A model generated the notes under the pieces. It was given only the letters and a program-made list of their open reading frames with translations. It searched no databases and was not told the DNA's origin. Of a stretch of 64,000 nt of DNA, positions 9,287 to 17,479 are shown piece after piece. The position numbers and the translations under genes were made by a program. The stretch is from an uncultured Dehalococcoidia bacterium (lineage in GTDB: Bacteria > Chloroflexota > Dehalococcoidia > Lucifugimonadales > UBA3495). Location of the stretch: contig CATOSP010000004.1 of assembly GCA_951812625.1 (NCBI GenBank), positions 1 through 64,000 of the forward strand, in the 5' to 3' direction. Each line of letters starts with the position of its first letter. Positions within the stretch are counted from its first letter, which is position 1.

Positions 9287-9713
9287 CGACCCCATCCCCG
9301 GCGACCCCAACCAGGACGACCTCAACCCCTCCGAGGGGCGCCACGGCCCCCCGCCGGACGGGACCGAGCCCATGGAGAGCGGCGTCCTGCCCGACGACTT
9401 CGGCCGGCGCCTGGAGCGCCTGAAGGAGGCCAGCGGCCTCTCCTGGCGCGGCCTGGCCCGGGCCCTGGGCGCAGACCCCAAGCAGCTGGGCCGCTGGCGC
9501 AAGGGCGTCGAGCCCTGCGGCGGCGCCATGCACTCCATTCACCGCTTCGCATCCCGGATGCCCGGCGGGCCGGAGATCCTCATGGGCGAGGACTACCGGA
9601 TGAGCTTCTTCGATGAGGAGGAGCCGGAGCGCCAGGAGGACGACGGCGTGGACGTGGAGGAGGAGCGGAACGTGAACGAGGAGGAGGACCGGGAGGAAGA
9701 CCCGGACACCTAG
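9273..9713 (+). CDS. HTH protein with acidic tail
   Basis: 146 residues, ATG at 9273 overlapping the end of the preceding HTH gene by 14 bases, with GGAGG upstream. The N-terminal 35 residues are Asp/Pro-rich. A helix-turn-helix lies at about 40-80 (RLERLKEASGLSWRGLARAL, then KQLGRWRKG), like XRE-type DNA-binding domains. From residue 110 to the end the chain is almost all Glu/Asp, unlike most repressors. It may be a DNA mimic or a regulator with an acidic partner-binding tail; both are guesses. Last gene of the tightly packed operon. Confidence 0.65.
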   Translation: MNDHSDPIPGDPNQDDLNPSEGRHGPPPDGTEPMESGVLPDDFGRRLERLKEASGLSWRGLARALGADPKQLGRWRKGVEPCGGAMHSIHRFASRMPGGPEILMGEDYRMSFFDEEEPERQEDDGVDVEEERNVNEEEDREEDPDT

Positions 9714-9874
9714 ACCAGGGACCCCGCCGGGCGCAGGCGCAACGGCGGCGCGGCGGAGTCTGAAGCGGCTTTGGGGCCATCGGCGTTCGCCCTTTCCGTC
9801 GGCGCCGGCGGCCCCCGACCGCAAACCCGAAACGAGAGGCCAGCGGCCCGCCAACCGCCGCTGCGACTGAGCCT

Positions 9875-10078
9875 ATGAAAGATAGCACGAAAATGAACAT
9901 AACGAACGGGACCGGCGACGACGAACTGGACGACAAGCAGGACGACCTCCTGGCGTCCTATACTCCCCGGCAGCGCCGGACCATCGCCGAGGGGTTGCGC
10001 ATCCTGGCCAGGGTCGCCATCCGCTCCTATATGCGGGAGCAGGCGGAACAGGCAGGGGCAGAATGGGAGGAGGACTGA
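9875..10078 (+). CDS. Small hypothetical protein
   Basis: 67 residues, ATG at 9875; an in-frame ATG at 9893 is also possible. An acidic N-terminal half is followed by a basic helical segment (RQRRTIAEGLRILARVAIRSY) and an acidic end. It lies 160 bases beyond the conjugation operon on the same strand. It could be a small DNA-binding or regulatory protein, but I do not recognise the family. Codon use looks coding-like (strong G/C at third positions). Confidence 0.45.
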   Translation: MKDSTKMNITNGTGDDELDDKQDDLLASYTPRQRRTIAEGLRILARVAIRSYMREQAEQAGAEWEED

Positions 10079-10406
10079 TGATTTCTCCGATTCGGTCTCC
10101 ACCGCTCCTCATAAGCCATCTATTCTTCGATAGAGTCTTCGGGTTCCCCTCGATGCTCGCAAGGGCTCCCGACGAACCCACTTGTCTTTTGGCTCCCTGC
10201 CGCTGGGAGAGGCGCAACCAGGCATCGGACAGGGAACCTATCTAGCCAGACACAGCGCCGGCGATGCCGCAATAGGACAACTGAGTGCGAACCCCAGGGT
10301 AATTCGGTCTACACGGTGCCTTATTCTGAATCGACAGAGTGTCTCGCTCCGGATGCTCATGCCCGAGGACTCGTCACCTGCCGAGATCAGGATTACGGTT
10401 ATTCAG
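10079..10406 (+). other. No gene seen
   Basis: This stretch separates the small ORF from the convergent gene ending at 10407. Base composition drops toward AT compared with the conjugation operon. Short overlapping ORFs exist, but none has a ribosome site or coding-like codon use. No clear hairpin terminator was found. Confidence 0.5.
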
Positions 10407-11552
10407 TCACCCGGACAATGCCTCTGCATACTGGGAATAAAGCGTCATCACCTGTTCTAGGAGCCATTCATCGTGGTCAGCACGAAACCAAGTGCACAGG
10501 CGGCCTTCCTCATCAAACCAGGTAAACACAGTAGGGTTGGACCGTCCATCAGGGTCCCATCCGTCGATTTGAATCAACGGCGGTGCGAACTTATTCCCCT
10601 TGCATACTTCGATTATCGAAACATGAAACTTGGAATTCATCGTGAACTCCCCCTTAACAAGTTCGATTGTCGCGGGGTTGATAGAGGCCGTGATGTCCTT
10701 CGCGCCAAAAAATTCTAGACCGTTTAAGGTCAGCATCGCGATGTACGACACATGATGCTGCCTTTCGTATTTCATGACATTTTTTAACTGGATACCTTTA
10801 TCTGGTTCGTCGGCATCGTAAACACGTAGGACTAACGTATAGTCAGTCAAGTGCCGAAAGACCCGGTCCGGGTCCTGGTAAATGAGGTCATACGCGCCGC
10901 CCCAAGCACTGAACACGTTTCCCGGCGAGATTAACTCTTGCCAAAAAACGTTGGCCAACAACGCTAGATTCGCTTGAAGCGATTTGAACTCGGGAAATTT
11001 TTCTTCCCCGTCCTGGGGCTGGGATGATCCAGTTGCATACCTGTCGAGTTGCCGAATTTCGTCCGAGATACGATCTGACCCGCTTCCAATAGCGATTACC
11101 TTGCCGAATCTTGCGCTGACAAATTCGGAACCGGCTTTTTGCCCGCGGGCAAGTGAACCCCTCCGATCGGTCGCTTCTGCCAACGCCAGAAAGTGGACTT
11201 GTCTGAAAACATCACGCCCTTCTGGAGTAGAAGCGTACGAAGTTAAGGAGTCCTTGATTTCCGCCCACGAAAAACTGGGCTTATCTCCAAATATCTCAAA
11301 AAGGTGGTCGATGAATGCTCGAATGCTCATCACGTCGCCAGCGGCGCCAACTGCCAAATGTTCGTTGACGACGAAAATTTTTCGACGCATTGCGATGGGA
11401 ATGCTTTTGGGCAACGGATTGGAAGGAACCACTATCCCGTTGGGATGGGACGGCAACCTCAACCCGGTAAAAGGCTTAGGACTAGGTGTAGAAATCAGCA
11501 TGTCTCCAGCAAGAACTGGGAGCCCTGCGTTGGTAAGAAAGATTACGGTCAT
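10407..11552 (-). CDS. Proteasome-like (T1) Ntn-hydrolase candidate
   Basis: 381 residues from the ATG at 11552, which has GGAG eight bases upstream. A TTG at 11567 is a worse start. With this start the chain begins Met-Thr-Val, so Met removal would leave an N-terminal Thr. The first 16 residues after that Met follow the strand pattern of HslV/proteasome beta subunits and end in AGD, where the family keeps Asp17. A basic RRK at about 55-57 leads into KIFVVNEHLAVGAAGD, which resembles the Lys33 strand and the following strand of the family. The remaining 300 residues are unfamiliar. Codon use is more AT-rich than in the conjugation genes, suggesting separate origin. Family and catalytic role are inferred from these motifs only. 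Confidence 0.45.
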   Translation of the reverse strand: MTVIFLTNAGLPVLAGDMLISTPSPKPFTGLRLPSHPNGIVVPSNPLPKSIPIAMRRKIFVVNEHLAVGAAGDVMSIRAFIDHLFEIFGDKPSFSWAEIKDSLTSYASTPEGRDVFRQVHFLALAEATDRRGSLARGQKAGSEFVSARFGKVIAIGSGSDRISDEIRQLDRYATGSSQPQDGEEKFPEFKSLQANLALLANVFWQELISPGNVFSAWGGAYDLIYQDPDRVFRHLTDYTLVLRVYDADEPDKGIQLKNVMKYERQHHVSYIAMLTLNGLEFFGAKDITASINPATIELVKGEFTMNSKFHVSIIEVCKGNKFAPPLIQIDGWDPDGRSNPTVFTWFDEEGRLCTWFRADHDEWLLEQVMTLYSQYAEALSG

Positions 11553-11703
11553 CGGTTCGTGCTCCAATATGGTCAGTATGGCAGTTGCGCTCTAATGTCG
11601 ACTAACCCCTTGCACTATGGATATTTTATCAACCCGAACGCCGGCGCTAGCAGTTGTACGTCTTGAACTTGGGTTTGGCAGTGGAGCAATAAGAGGCTCC
11701 TGG

Positions 11704-11723
11704 ATTCCTGCGTTCGCAGGAAT
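11704..11723. repeat. REP-like palindrome
   Basis: ATTCCTGCG and CGCAGGAAT form perfect 9-base arms around a 2-base loop. The sequence resembles the widespread TTCCTGCG...CGCAGGAA intergenic REP-type palindromes. It lies between a minus-strand gene start and a plus-strand regulator, so a terminator role is less likely. Confidence 0.5.
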
Positions 11724-11832
11724 TGCCGAAGGCCCTTTGGGCCACGTATGTGTATGAAAATAGGCTATCTTCATGGCAATTCCGGATGGCCTTGCCGGGG
11801 CCACGCATGAAGATGAAAACCCATATTTTCAT
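11721..11832 (+). repeat. Imperfect tandem repeat, two ~55-base units
   Basis: Unit 1 is 11721-11774 and unit 2 is 11778-11832. Both start AATT, contain a GGCC-rich core, then GGGCCACG, then ATGAAAA, and end in TTCAT. About 40 of 54 positions match by eye. The units directly follow the palindrome at 11704, so the whole block may be one mobile or structured intergenic element upstream of the regulator/recombinase operon. Confidence 0.5.
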
Positions 11833-11906
11833 AATAATAACGTTGGTGGAAATACGGCGGCGGGACCTCCCTGGCGGGCCAGGCAGGTCCCTTTGACAGC
11901 CCATCC

Positions 11907-11936
11907 TTGACAACGGCAAGTCGGTCCTTTCATAAT
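11907..11936 (+). promoter_or_regulatory. Sigma70-like promoter of the RHH-recombinase operon
   Basis: TTGACA at 11907-11912 and CATAAT at 11931-11936 are separated by 18 bases. The regulator's ATG follows at 11980, giving a leader of roughly 35-40 bases that contains a GGAGG ribosome site. The -35 matches consensus fully and the -10 in five of six positions. Confidence 0.65.
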
Positions 11937-11979
11937 AAGAGTATGACATTGTAATACACACGGAGGCAAAAAAGAGAGA

Positions 11980-12237
11980 ATGACCACGCCCAGAAAGTCC
12001 AGGGTCATCACCTTCTCCATGCCCCCGGAGATGGCTGAGCAGGTCAGGCAGCTGATGCAGGAGGAGGGCCGCACCATGAGCGAGCTTATCCGCGAGGCCC
12101 TTCGCTTGTACATGGACGACCGGGAGTGGCGAAGCCTCCTGCGCTACGGGCAGCGCCGCGCCCGTGAAATGGGCATCTCCCCCGAAGACGTGGAGCGGCT
12201 CCTGGAGGAGTACCGGGACAGGGGGTCCCAGGACTGA
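11980..12237 (+). CDS. Ribbon-helix-helix (CopG/Arc-type) regulator
   Basis: 85 residues. The N-terminal 45 form a ribbon-helix-helix: a strand with SRVITFSMPPEM, helix A with AEQVRQLMQ, then GRTMSELIREALRLYM. The remainder is a charged helix (RRAREMGISPEDVERLLEEY). It starts after GGAGG and sits 31 bases before the serine recombinase gene in the same direction. Such small RHH proteins often autoregulate an operon; control of the recombinase is the likely job here. An antitoxin role is possible, but no toxin gene is adjacent. Confidence 0.8.
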   Translation: MTTPRKSRVITFSMPPEMAEQVRQLMQEEGRTMSELIREALRLYMDDREWRSLLRYGQRRAREMGISPEDVERLLEEYRDRGSQD

Positions 12238-12268
12238 AACAGACACAGAGCAGAAGGAGGACACACAG

Positions 12269-13933
12269 ATGAACGAACTACACGACTACACGCCCGTGGC
12301 CCTCTACGCCCGGGTCTCCAGCGACCGCCAGGACGTGGACCTGTCCGTCGCCGCCCAGCTGAGGGCCCTCAGGGACTACGCCGACAAGAACGGCTACTTC
12401 GTCGCCCGCGAGTACGTGGACGAGGCCGAGAGCGGCCGCGTTGCCGATCGGCCCGAGTTCCGCAAAATGATCGACGAGGCCAGCAAGAACCAGGCGCCTT
12501 TCCGGGAGATTTTGGTCTGGAAATTCAGTCGCTTCACCCGCAAGCGGGAGCACGCCGTCGCCTTCAAGTCCATGCTGAGGCGCAAGGGCATCCGCGTCGT
12601 CTCCATCACCGAGCACGCCGACGACTCACCCACCGGCAAGCTGATGGAGGCCATCATCGAGAGCGTGGACGAATTCTATAGCGAAAATCTTGCCACCGAG
12701 GTCTTGCGGGGAATGCGGGAGGCCGCTTCCCGGGGCTTCTGGGTCTCCAGCCACGCCCCCTTCGGCTACAACCGGGTAATGGTCCAGGACGGACCCAAGA
12801 AGCGCCCCACCCTGGAGATCAACCCGGATACGTCCCGCATCGTCCGGCGCATCTTCGACCTGGCCGAGGCCGCCAAGGGGACCCAGGAAATCACCCGCAT
12901 CCTGAACAACGAGGGCATCGCCAGCCCCAGGGGGAAGCTCTGGGGCAAGACCAGCGTCCACGGCATCCTCACCAACGAGGCTTACACCGGCACTCTGGTA
13001 TGGGGTGAAGGCGCCAAGGACAAGGGCCAGCCGGTGCGGGTGGAGAAGGCGTTCCCCGCCGTCGTCTCCAAGGCCCAGTTCCGCCGCGTCAATAATCTCA
13101 TGCGCTCCCGTGCCCCCAAGTTCAGCAATCCCCGCAGGGTGGGAAGCTCCTACCTGCTCAGCGGCCTGGCCAAGTGCCAGGCGTGCAACTCGCCCCTCAC
13201 CGGCCGCTTCGCCAAGAGCGGCCAGTACGCCTATTACGTCTGCCCGACCAACATCAAGGTCGGCAAGCACGCCTGTGAGACTCCCACGCTCAACGCCCGC
13301 CGCTTCGAGGAACTGGTGGTCAACAGGATTCGCTCCAACATCCTCACCGAGGACAGCATCCACGACCTGGTGAAGGTGGTGGAGTCGGAGATGGGCGGCG
13401 TGACCCGGGACCAGCGCAAGCGGCTGGAGACCATTGACACGGAGTTGGCCGACGTGCGCCAGCGGCTGGGCCGGCTCTACAACCTGGTGGAGACCACCGA
13501 CATGGAGGTGGATGACTTCAAGCCCCGTATCCGGGAACTGAGGGAGCGGCAGGACCGGCTTGAATGCTCGGCGGAGGAGGCAAGGGCCGCCCTTGCCCAG
13601 CGCCGGAAGGTACTGGACGACGTGAACGCTGTCGCCGCCTACGCCAGGGAGATGAAGGACTTTCTGGAGGAGAGCGAGTTGACCGAGCGGCGGGCCTTCA
13701 TCGAGACCTTCGTCAAGGAGATCCTCGTCGTGCCCGGCGACGCCCTGATGCGTTACACCGTTCCCATGCCCAGCGATAGCCTGGCGCCGGGAAAGGCCAC
13801 CGACAAGGTGGCCCTTCCCGATGCCGTTCTATCTACCGTGCAGGTTGGTGGGCCTGGGCGTACCGAATTGAGCCTGTCTCAGAAGGCCATTCTTGTCAGC
13901 TTGATCCGACCCGAGGGTCATTTCAAACGATAG
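12269..13933 (+). CDS. Large serine recombinase (C-terminus altered by IS insertion)
   Basis: 554 residues from ATG 12269 behind AAGGAGG. The resolvase catalytic domain (about 8-150) has ALYARVSSDRQ with the nucleophile near Ser17. The recombinase domain (about 165-270) has FGYNRV and SVHGILTNEAYTG. A zinc ribbon follows with Cys pairs (about 300-340), then a coiled coil (about 380-430). This is the architecture of phage/ICE integrases. The gene closes the conjugation region, so it is the probable integrase/excisionase. An IS1182 element enters at 13870. The gene then reads about 21 residues into the IS before a stop, replacing the original ten-residue end that now lies at 17165-17194. All core domains are intact, so activity may survive. 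Confidence 0.9.
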   Translation: MNELHDYTPVALYARVSSDRQDVDLSVAAQLRALRDYADKNGYFVAREYVDEAESGRVADRPEFRKMIDEASKNQAPFREILVWKFSRFTRKREHAVAFKSMLRRKGIRVVSITEHADDSPTGKLMEAIIESVDEFYSENLATEVLRGMREAASRGFWVSSHAPFGYNRVMVQDGPKKRPTLEINPDTSRIVRRIFDLAEAAKGTQEITRILNNEGIASPRGKLWGKTSVHGILTNEAYTGTLVWGEGAKDKGQPVRVEKAFPAVVSKAQFRRVNNLMRSRAPKFSNPRRVGSSYLLSGLAKCQACNSPLTGRFAKSGQYAYYVCPTNIKVGKHACETPTLNARRFEELVVNRIRSNILTEDSIHDLVKVVESEMGGVTRDQRKRLETIDTELADVRQRLGRLYNLVETTDMEVDDFKPRIRELRERQDRLECSAEEARAALAQRRKVLDDVNAVAAYAREMKDFLEESELTERRAFIETFVKEILVVPGDALMRYTVPMPSDSLAPGKATDKVALPDAVLSTVQVGGPGRTELSLSQKAILVSLIRPEGHFKR

Positions 13934-15512
13934 GAGTGAATAGACAGGCAGCCTTAGTTCCTGAAACGTGTGACGGAACGAGATCGGGGTCCCTCAGGTG
14001 AGAGGTTGAAGACGGGCGGAGGAACTCCAGATCTTCCAAAGTGTGCGCAAGTTGAAGGCGGTGACCAGGAGGATCCACTCGGCCGTCACATTGGAGAGGC
14101 CTCGCAGCAGGAATCTCCGTGCGCCCTGTTGCTCCTTGATTATTCCGAAGACTGGCTCGACCAACTGCTTTCTCAGCTTGTGACCTTCTTTGGCTGCCGC
14201 GGTGGACATCCAGGCGCGATGGCGACGTAGCACTTGATCGTGGGGCCCTATGGACAGGCTTCGCCCAATCTCCTTGGCTTTGGTACAGGCTCTGAGGGCT
14301 GGACAAGCCTGGCATGCAGCGCCTGCAGCCCGGTACAGTCGCAATGGGACTCCGTTCACATGTTGTATGCGGAGGAATTCGAGCGTCTGCCCCTGGGGAC
14401 ACCTGAAGGTGTCGCTGTCTCCGTCATAGATGAATCTGTCCTTGTGGTAAGGGTCTTTGAGGAACCGTTGCCGTGACTCCGGTACCACCACCTGCTGACC
14501 GCGACGGTCGAACTCCGCGAGGTGGCTGGCGGCGAAATATCCTGCGTCGGCCAATGTCATCTGCGATTTCGTCCCCGTCGTACCCTCGGCCTGTTCCATC
14601 ATCGGCGTCAACAAGGCATTGTCATTGACTTCATCTACCACGTCCACTGCAGTGACCAACATGCCGGAGGTTCCCTCTTCCGTCTTCGTAGCCGAAACCA
14701 TGGCCTGGGCGTTGTATCCAGCCACGATACCACCATGCCTGCCCTTCATCACCCGGGCCTCTGGATCGGTCAGGTTGATACGACTATGGCGTTTCTGGCT
14801 GGCGAGCTCAGCCATCGCCAGCCTCACCCGCTCTCTCAGAACTTTCTTGTTGGCCAATTCCTGGGGCAGGCGGGTAGCGGCAGAGTCTTCTCCCGCCTCG
14901 TTCTGAGCCTCAAGGTCGGCTATTGCCAGCTCCAGACGCTCCAGTAGCCCCCTCAGTCCGGCACCATCGTAGCTCCTGTTCACCGAGGCGTTGGAGGATA
15001 CCTTCGTCCCATCCACCGCCTGGACCGCCAGGTCCACCAACTCCATGGCCACCGCAGTCCGCACCGTCCGCTCGAACAGCTTCCTCATGGACTGCCGGTG
15101 ATCTTTGTAGAACCTCCACAAGGTGTTGTGGTCGGGGTGCTGCCACCCAGTCAGCCACAAATACGGTATTTGGTCCCGGCAGGCTGTCTCCAGTTTCCGG
15201 CACGAGCGCACACCGCCCATGAACCCGTATACCCATACGCTCAACAATGCACGGGGGTGGTACGCTGGCGCTCCCATGGAATCGCCATCTATGTCCACAC
15301 CAAGCTCTGACCAGTCATCCTTAGTCAAGGCGTCGACGATCTCCGCCACAAACCTGGCTGGATGATCCTGGGGCAACAACTCGTCCAGGGACGGCGGCAA
15401 CAACCACATTTGCTCTCGGTCCATATCTCGAAGCGGCATCCGATTCGCTCCTGTCCCAGTGTTGCTTCACAGTCTACACCCAAGCTTCTTCACAGACTTC
15501 TGAGACAGGCTC
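13870..15512 (-). mobile_element. IS1182-family element, copy 1
   Basis: 1643 bp with perfect 16-base terminal repeats GAGCCTGTCTCAGAAG. It is flanked by AATT at 13866-13869 and 15513-15516, a four-base target duplication. It sits in the 3' end of the serine recombinase gene. The second copy follows at once, sharing the AATT at 15513-15516. One transposase gene is carried on the minus strand. Confidence 0.9.
13994..15439 (-). CDS. IS1182-family transposase, copy 1
   Basis: 481 residues, full length. It begins with a Met-Pro-Leu-Arg-Asp segment and has the N-terminal DUF772-type region (LWLTGWQHPDHNTLWRFYK) followed by the DDE core with AVDGTKVSSNAS, VDVVDEVND and LADAGYFAA. A Cys-containing insertion (CQACPALRACTK) is typical of the IS1182 group. 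The C-terminus has HRAWMSTAAAKEGHKLRKQ and VEPVFGIIKEQQG. No frameshift is visible, so the enzyme should be active. It cuts at the terminal repeats listed for its element. Confidence 0.92.
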   Translation of the reverse strand: MPLRDMDREQMWLLPPSLDELLPQDHPARFVAEIVDALTKDDWSELGVDIDGDSMGAPAYHPRALLSVWVYGFMGGVRSCRKLETACRDQIPYLWLTGWQHPDHNTLWRFYKDHRQSMRKLFERTVRTAVAMELVDLAVQAVDGTKVSSNASVNRSYDGAGLRGLLERLELAIADLEAQNEAGEDSAATRLPQELANKKVLRERVRLAMAELASQKRHSRINLTDPEARVMKGRHGGIVAGYNAQAMVSATKTEEGTSGMLVTAVDVVDEVNDNALLTPMMEQAEGTTGTKSQMTLADAGYFAASHLAEFDRRGQQVVVPESRQRFLKDPYHKDRFIYDGDSDTFRCPQGQTLEFLRIQHVNGVPLRLYRAAGAACQACPALRACTKAKEIGRSLSIGPHDQVLRRHRAWMSTAAAKEGHKLRKQLVEPVFGIIKEQQGARRFLLRGLSNVTAEWILLVTAFNLRTLWKIWSSSARLQPLT

Positions 15513-15516
15513 AATT

Positions 15517-17159
15517 GAGCCTGTCTCAGAAGGCCATTCTTGTCAGCTTGATCCGACCCGAGGGTCATTTCAAACGATAGGAGTGAATAGACAGGCAGCC
15601 TTAGTTCCTGAAACGTGTGACGGAACGAGATCGGGGTCCCTCAGGTGAGAGGTTGAAGACGGGCGGAGGAACTCCAGATCTTCCAAAGTGTGCGCAAGTT
15701 GAAGGCGGTGACCAGGAGGATCCACTCGGCCGTCACATTGGAGAGGCCTCGCAGCAGGAATCTCCGTGCGCCCTGTTGCTCCTTGATTATTCCGAAGACT
15801 GGCTCGACCAACTGCTTTCTCAGCTTGTGACCTTCTTTGGCTGCCGCGGTGGACATCCAGGCGCGATGGCGACGTAGCACTTGATCGTGGGGCCCTATGG
15901 ACAGGCTTCGCCCAATCTCCTTGGCTTTGGTACAGGCTCTGAGGGCTGGACAAGCCTGGCATGCAGCGCCTGCAGCCCGGTACAGTCGCAATGGGACTCC
16001 GTTCACATGTTGTATGCGGAGGAATTCGAGCGTCTGCCCCTGGGGACACCTGAAGGTGTCGCTGTCTCCGTCATAGATGAATCTGTCCTTGTGGTAAGGG
16101 TCTTTGAGGAACCGTTGCCGTGACTCCGGTACCACCACCTGCTGACCGCGACGGTCGAACTCCGCGAGGTGGCTGGCGGCGAAATATCCTGCGTCGGCCA
16201 ATGTCATCTGCGATTTCGTCCCCGTCGTACCCTCGGCCTGTTCCATCATCGGCGTCAACAAGGCATTGTCATTGACTTCATCTACCACGTCCACTGCAGT
16301 GACCAACATGCCGGAGGTTCCCTCTTCCGTCTTCGTAGCCGAAACCATGGCCTGGGCGTTGTATCCAGCCACGATACCACCATGCCTGCCCTTCATCACC
16401 CGGGCCTCTGGATCGGTCAGGTTGATACGACTATGGCGTTTCTGGCTGGCGAGCTCAGCCATCGCCAGCCTCACCCGCTCTCTCAGAACTTTCTTGTTGG
16501 CCAATTCCTGGGGCAGGCGGGTAGCGGCAGAGTCTTCTCCCGCCTCGTTCTGAGCCTCAAGGTCGGCTATTGCCAGCTCCAGACGCTCCAGTAGCCCCCT
16601 CAGTCCGGCACCATCGTAGCTCCTGTTCACCGAGGCGTTGGAGGATACCTTCGTCCCATCCACCGCCTGGACCGCCAGGTCCACCAACTCCATGGCCACC
16701 GCAGTCCGCACCGTCCGCTCGAACAGCTTCCTCATGGACTGCCGGTGATCTTTGTAGAACCTCCACAAGGTGTTGTGGTCGGGGTGCTGCCACCCAGTCA
16801 GCCACAAATACGGTATTTGGTCCCGGCAGGCTGTCTCCAGTTTCCGGCACGAGCGCACACCGCCCATGAACCCGTATACCCATACGCTCAACAATGCACG
16901 GGGGTGGTACGCTGGCGCTCCCATGGAATCGCCATCTATGTCCACACCAAGCTCTGACCAGTCATCCTTAGTCAAGGCGTCGACGATCTCCGCCACAAAC
17001 CTGGCTGGATGATCCTGGGGCAACAACTCGTCCAGGGACGGCGGCAACAACCACATTTGCTCTCGGTCCATATCTCGAAGCGGCATCCGATTCGCTCCTG
17101 TCCCAGTGTTGCTTCACAGTCTACACCCAAGCTTCTTCACAGACTTCTGAGACAGGCTC
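15517..17159 (-). mobile_element. IS1182-family element, copy 2 (tandem)
   Basis: 1643 bp, offset exactly 1647 bases from copy 1 and identical to it in every stretch compared. It is flanked by AATT at 15513-15516 and 17160-17163. Same orientation as copy 1. The arrangement AATT-IS-AATT-IS-AATT indicates insertion of one copy into the target duplication of the other, or unequal recombination, and looks very recent. Confidence 0.9.
15641..17086 (-). CDS. IS1182-family transposase, copy 2
   Basis: 481 residues with the same translation as the gene at 13994-15439 and no disruptions. It is the second active-looking transposase of the tandem pair. Its promoter region is the same IS-internal stretch, about 73 bases between the start codon and the IS end. 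Confidence 0.92.
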   Translation of the reverse strand: MPLRDMDREQMWLLPPSLDELLPQDHPARFVAEIVDALTKDDWSELGVDIDGDSMGAPAYHPRALLSVWVYGFMGGVRSCRKLETACRDQIPYLWLTGWQHPDHNTLWRFYKDHRQSMRKLFERTVRTAVAMELVDLAVQAVDGTKVSSNASVNRSYDGAGLRGLLERLELAIADLEAQNEAGEDSAATRLPQELANKKVLRERVRLAMAELASQKRHSRINLTDPEARVMKGRHGGIVAGYNAQAMVSATKTEEGTSGMLVTAVDVVDEVNDNALLTPMMEQAEGTTGTKSQMTLADAGYFAASHLAEFDRRGQQVVVPESRQRFLKDPYHKDRFIYDGDSDTFRCPQGQTLEFLRIQHVNGVPLRLYRAAGAACQACPALRACTKAKEIGRSLSIGPHDQVLRRHRAWMSTAAAKEGHKLRKQLVEPVFGIIKEQQGARRFLLRGLSNVTAEWILLVTAFNLRTLWKIWSSSARLQPLT

Positions 17160-17164
17160 AATTG

Positions 17165-17194
17165 CGAACTTTTCGGTGGGAGGTCCTGATATAA
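17165..17194 (+). pseudogene. Displaced original 3' end of the serine recombinase gene
   Basis: If the two IS copies and the extra AATT copies are removed, the recombinase reading frame runs from 13869 directly into this stretch and ends at TAA 17192-17194. That gives a C-terminus of RTFRWEVLI after the joined Leu codon. This shows where the gene ended before insertion. A related ending occurs at 56231-56261. Confidence 0.75.
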
Positions 17195-17479
17195 CGATTC
17201 CAGCTTGGTGGTTTAAGAAAGGCGTAGTTTGAACATAGACAATCTTTCTTCAAGGGGACGCAGAATCGAAAAAGCCAAGTTTAGCCCATTACGAGGCGAA
17301 ACGATGCCGACCCGACTGAGCAAAGGGACTCAGGCTGTGCCGAGACTGAACAGGTCAGGCAATCCACGGACAGATCCGTTGCGAGAATTGTGCCGAAATA
17401 GAACTGTAGTCCCGCGGGAAACGCTACGCCAAGCAGTAGTGGGAGAGGAAAGCTCAGGAGGCATTACATCTGCCGACTA
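17195..17479. other. No gene recognised
   Basis: This 285-base stretch lies between the recombinase end and an IS630 element. One 83-codon open frame covers it (17229-17480), but it has no ribosome site and no recognisable motif. If the recombinase is an integrase, its attachment site should lie near here. No clear core could be identified without the partner site. Confidence 0.4.

Noticed and set aside
14234..15365. Plus-strand open frames within both IS1182 copies
   Set aside because: Repeated identically in both copies and antisense to the clear transposase gene; no ribosome sites.
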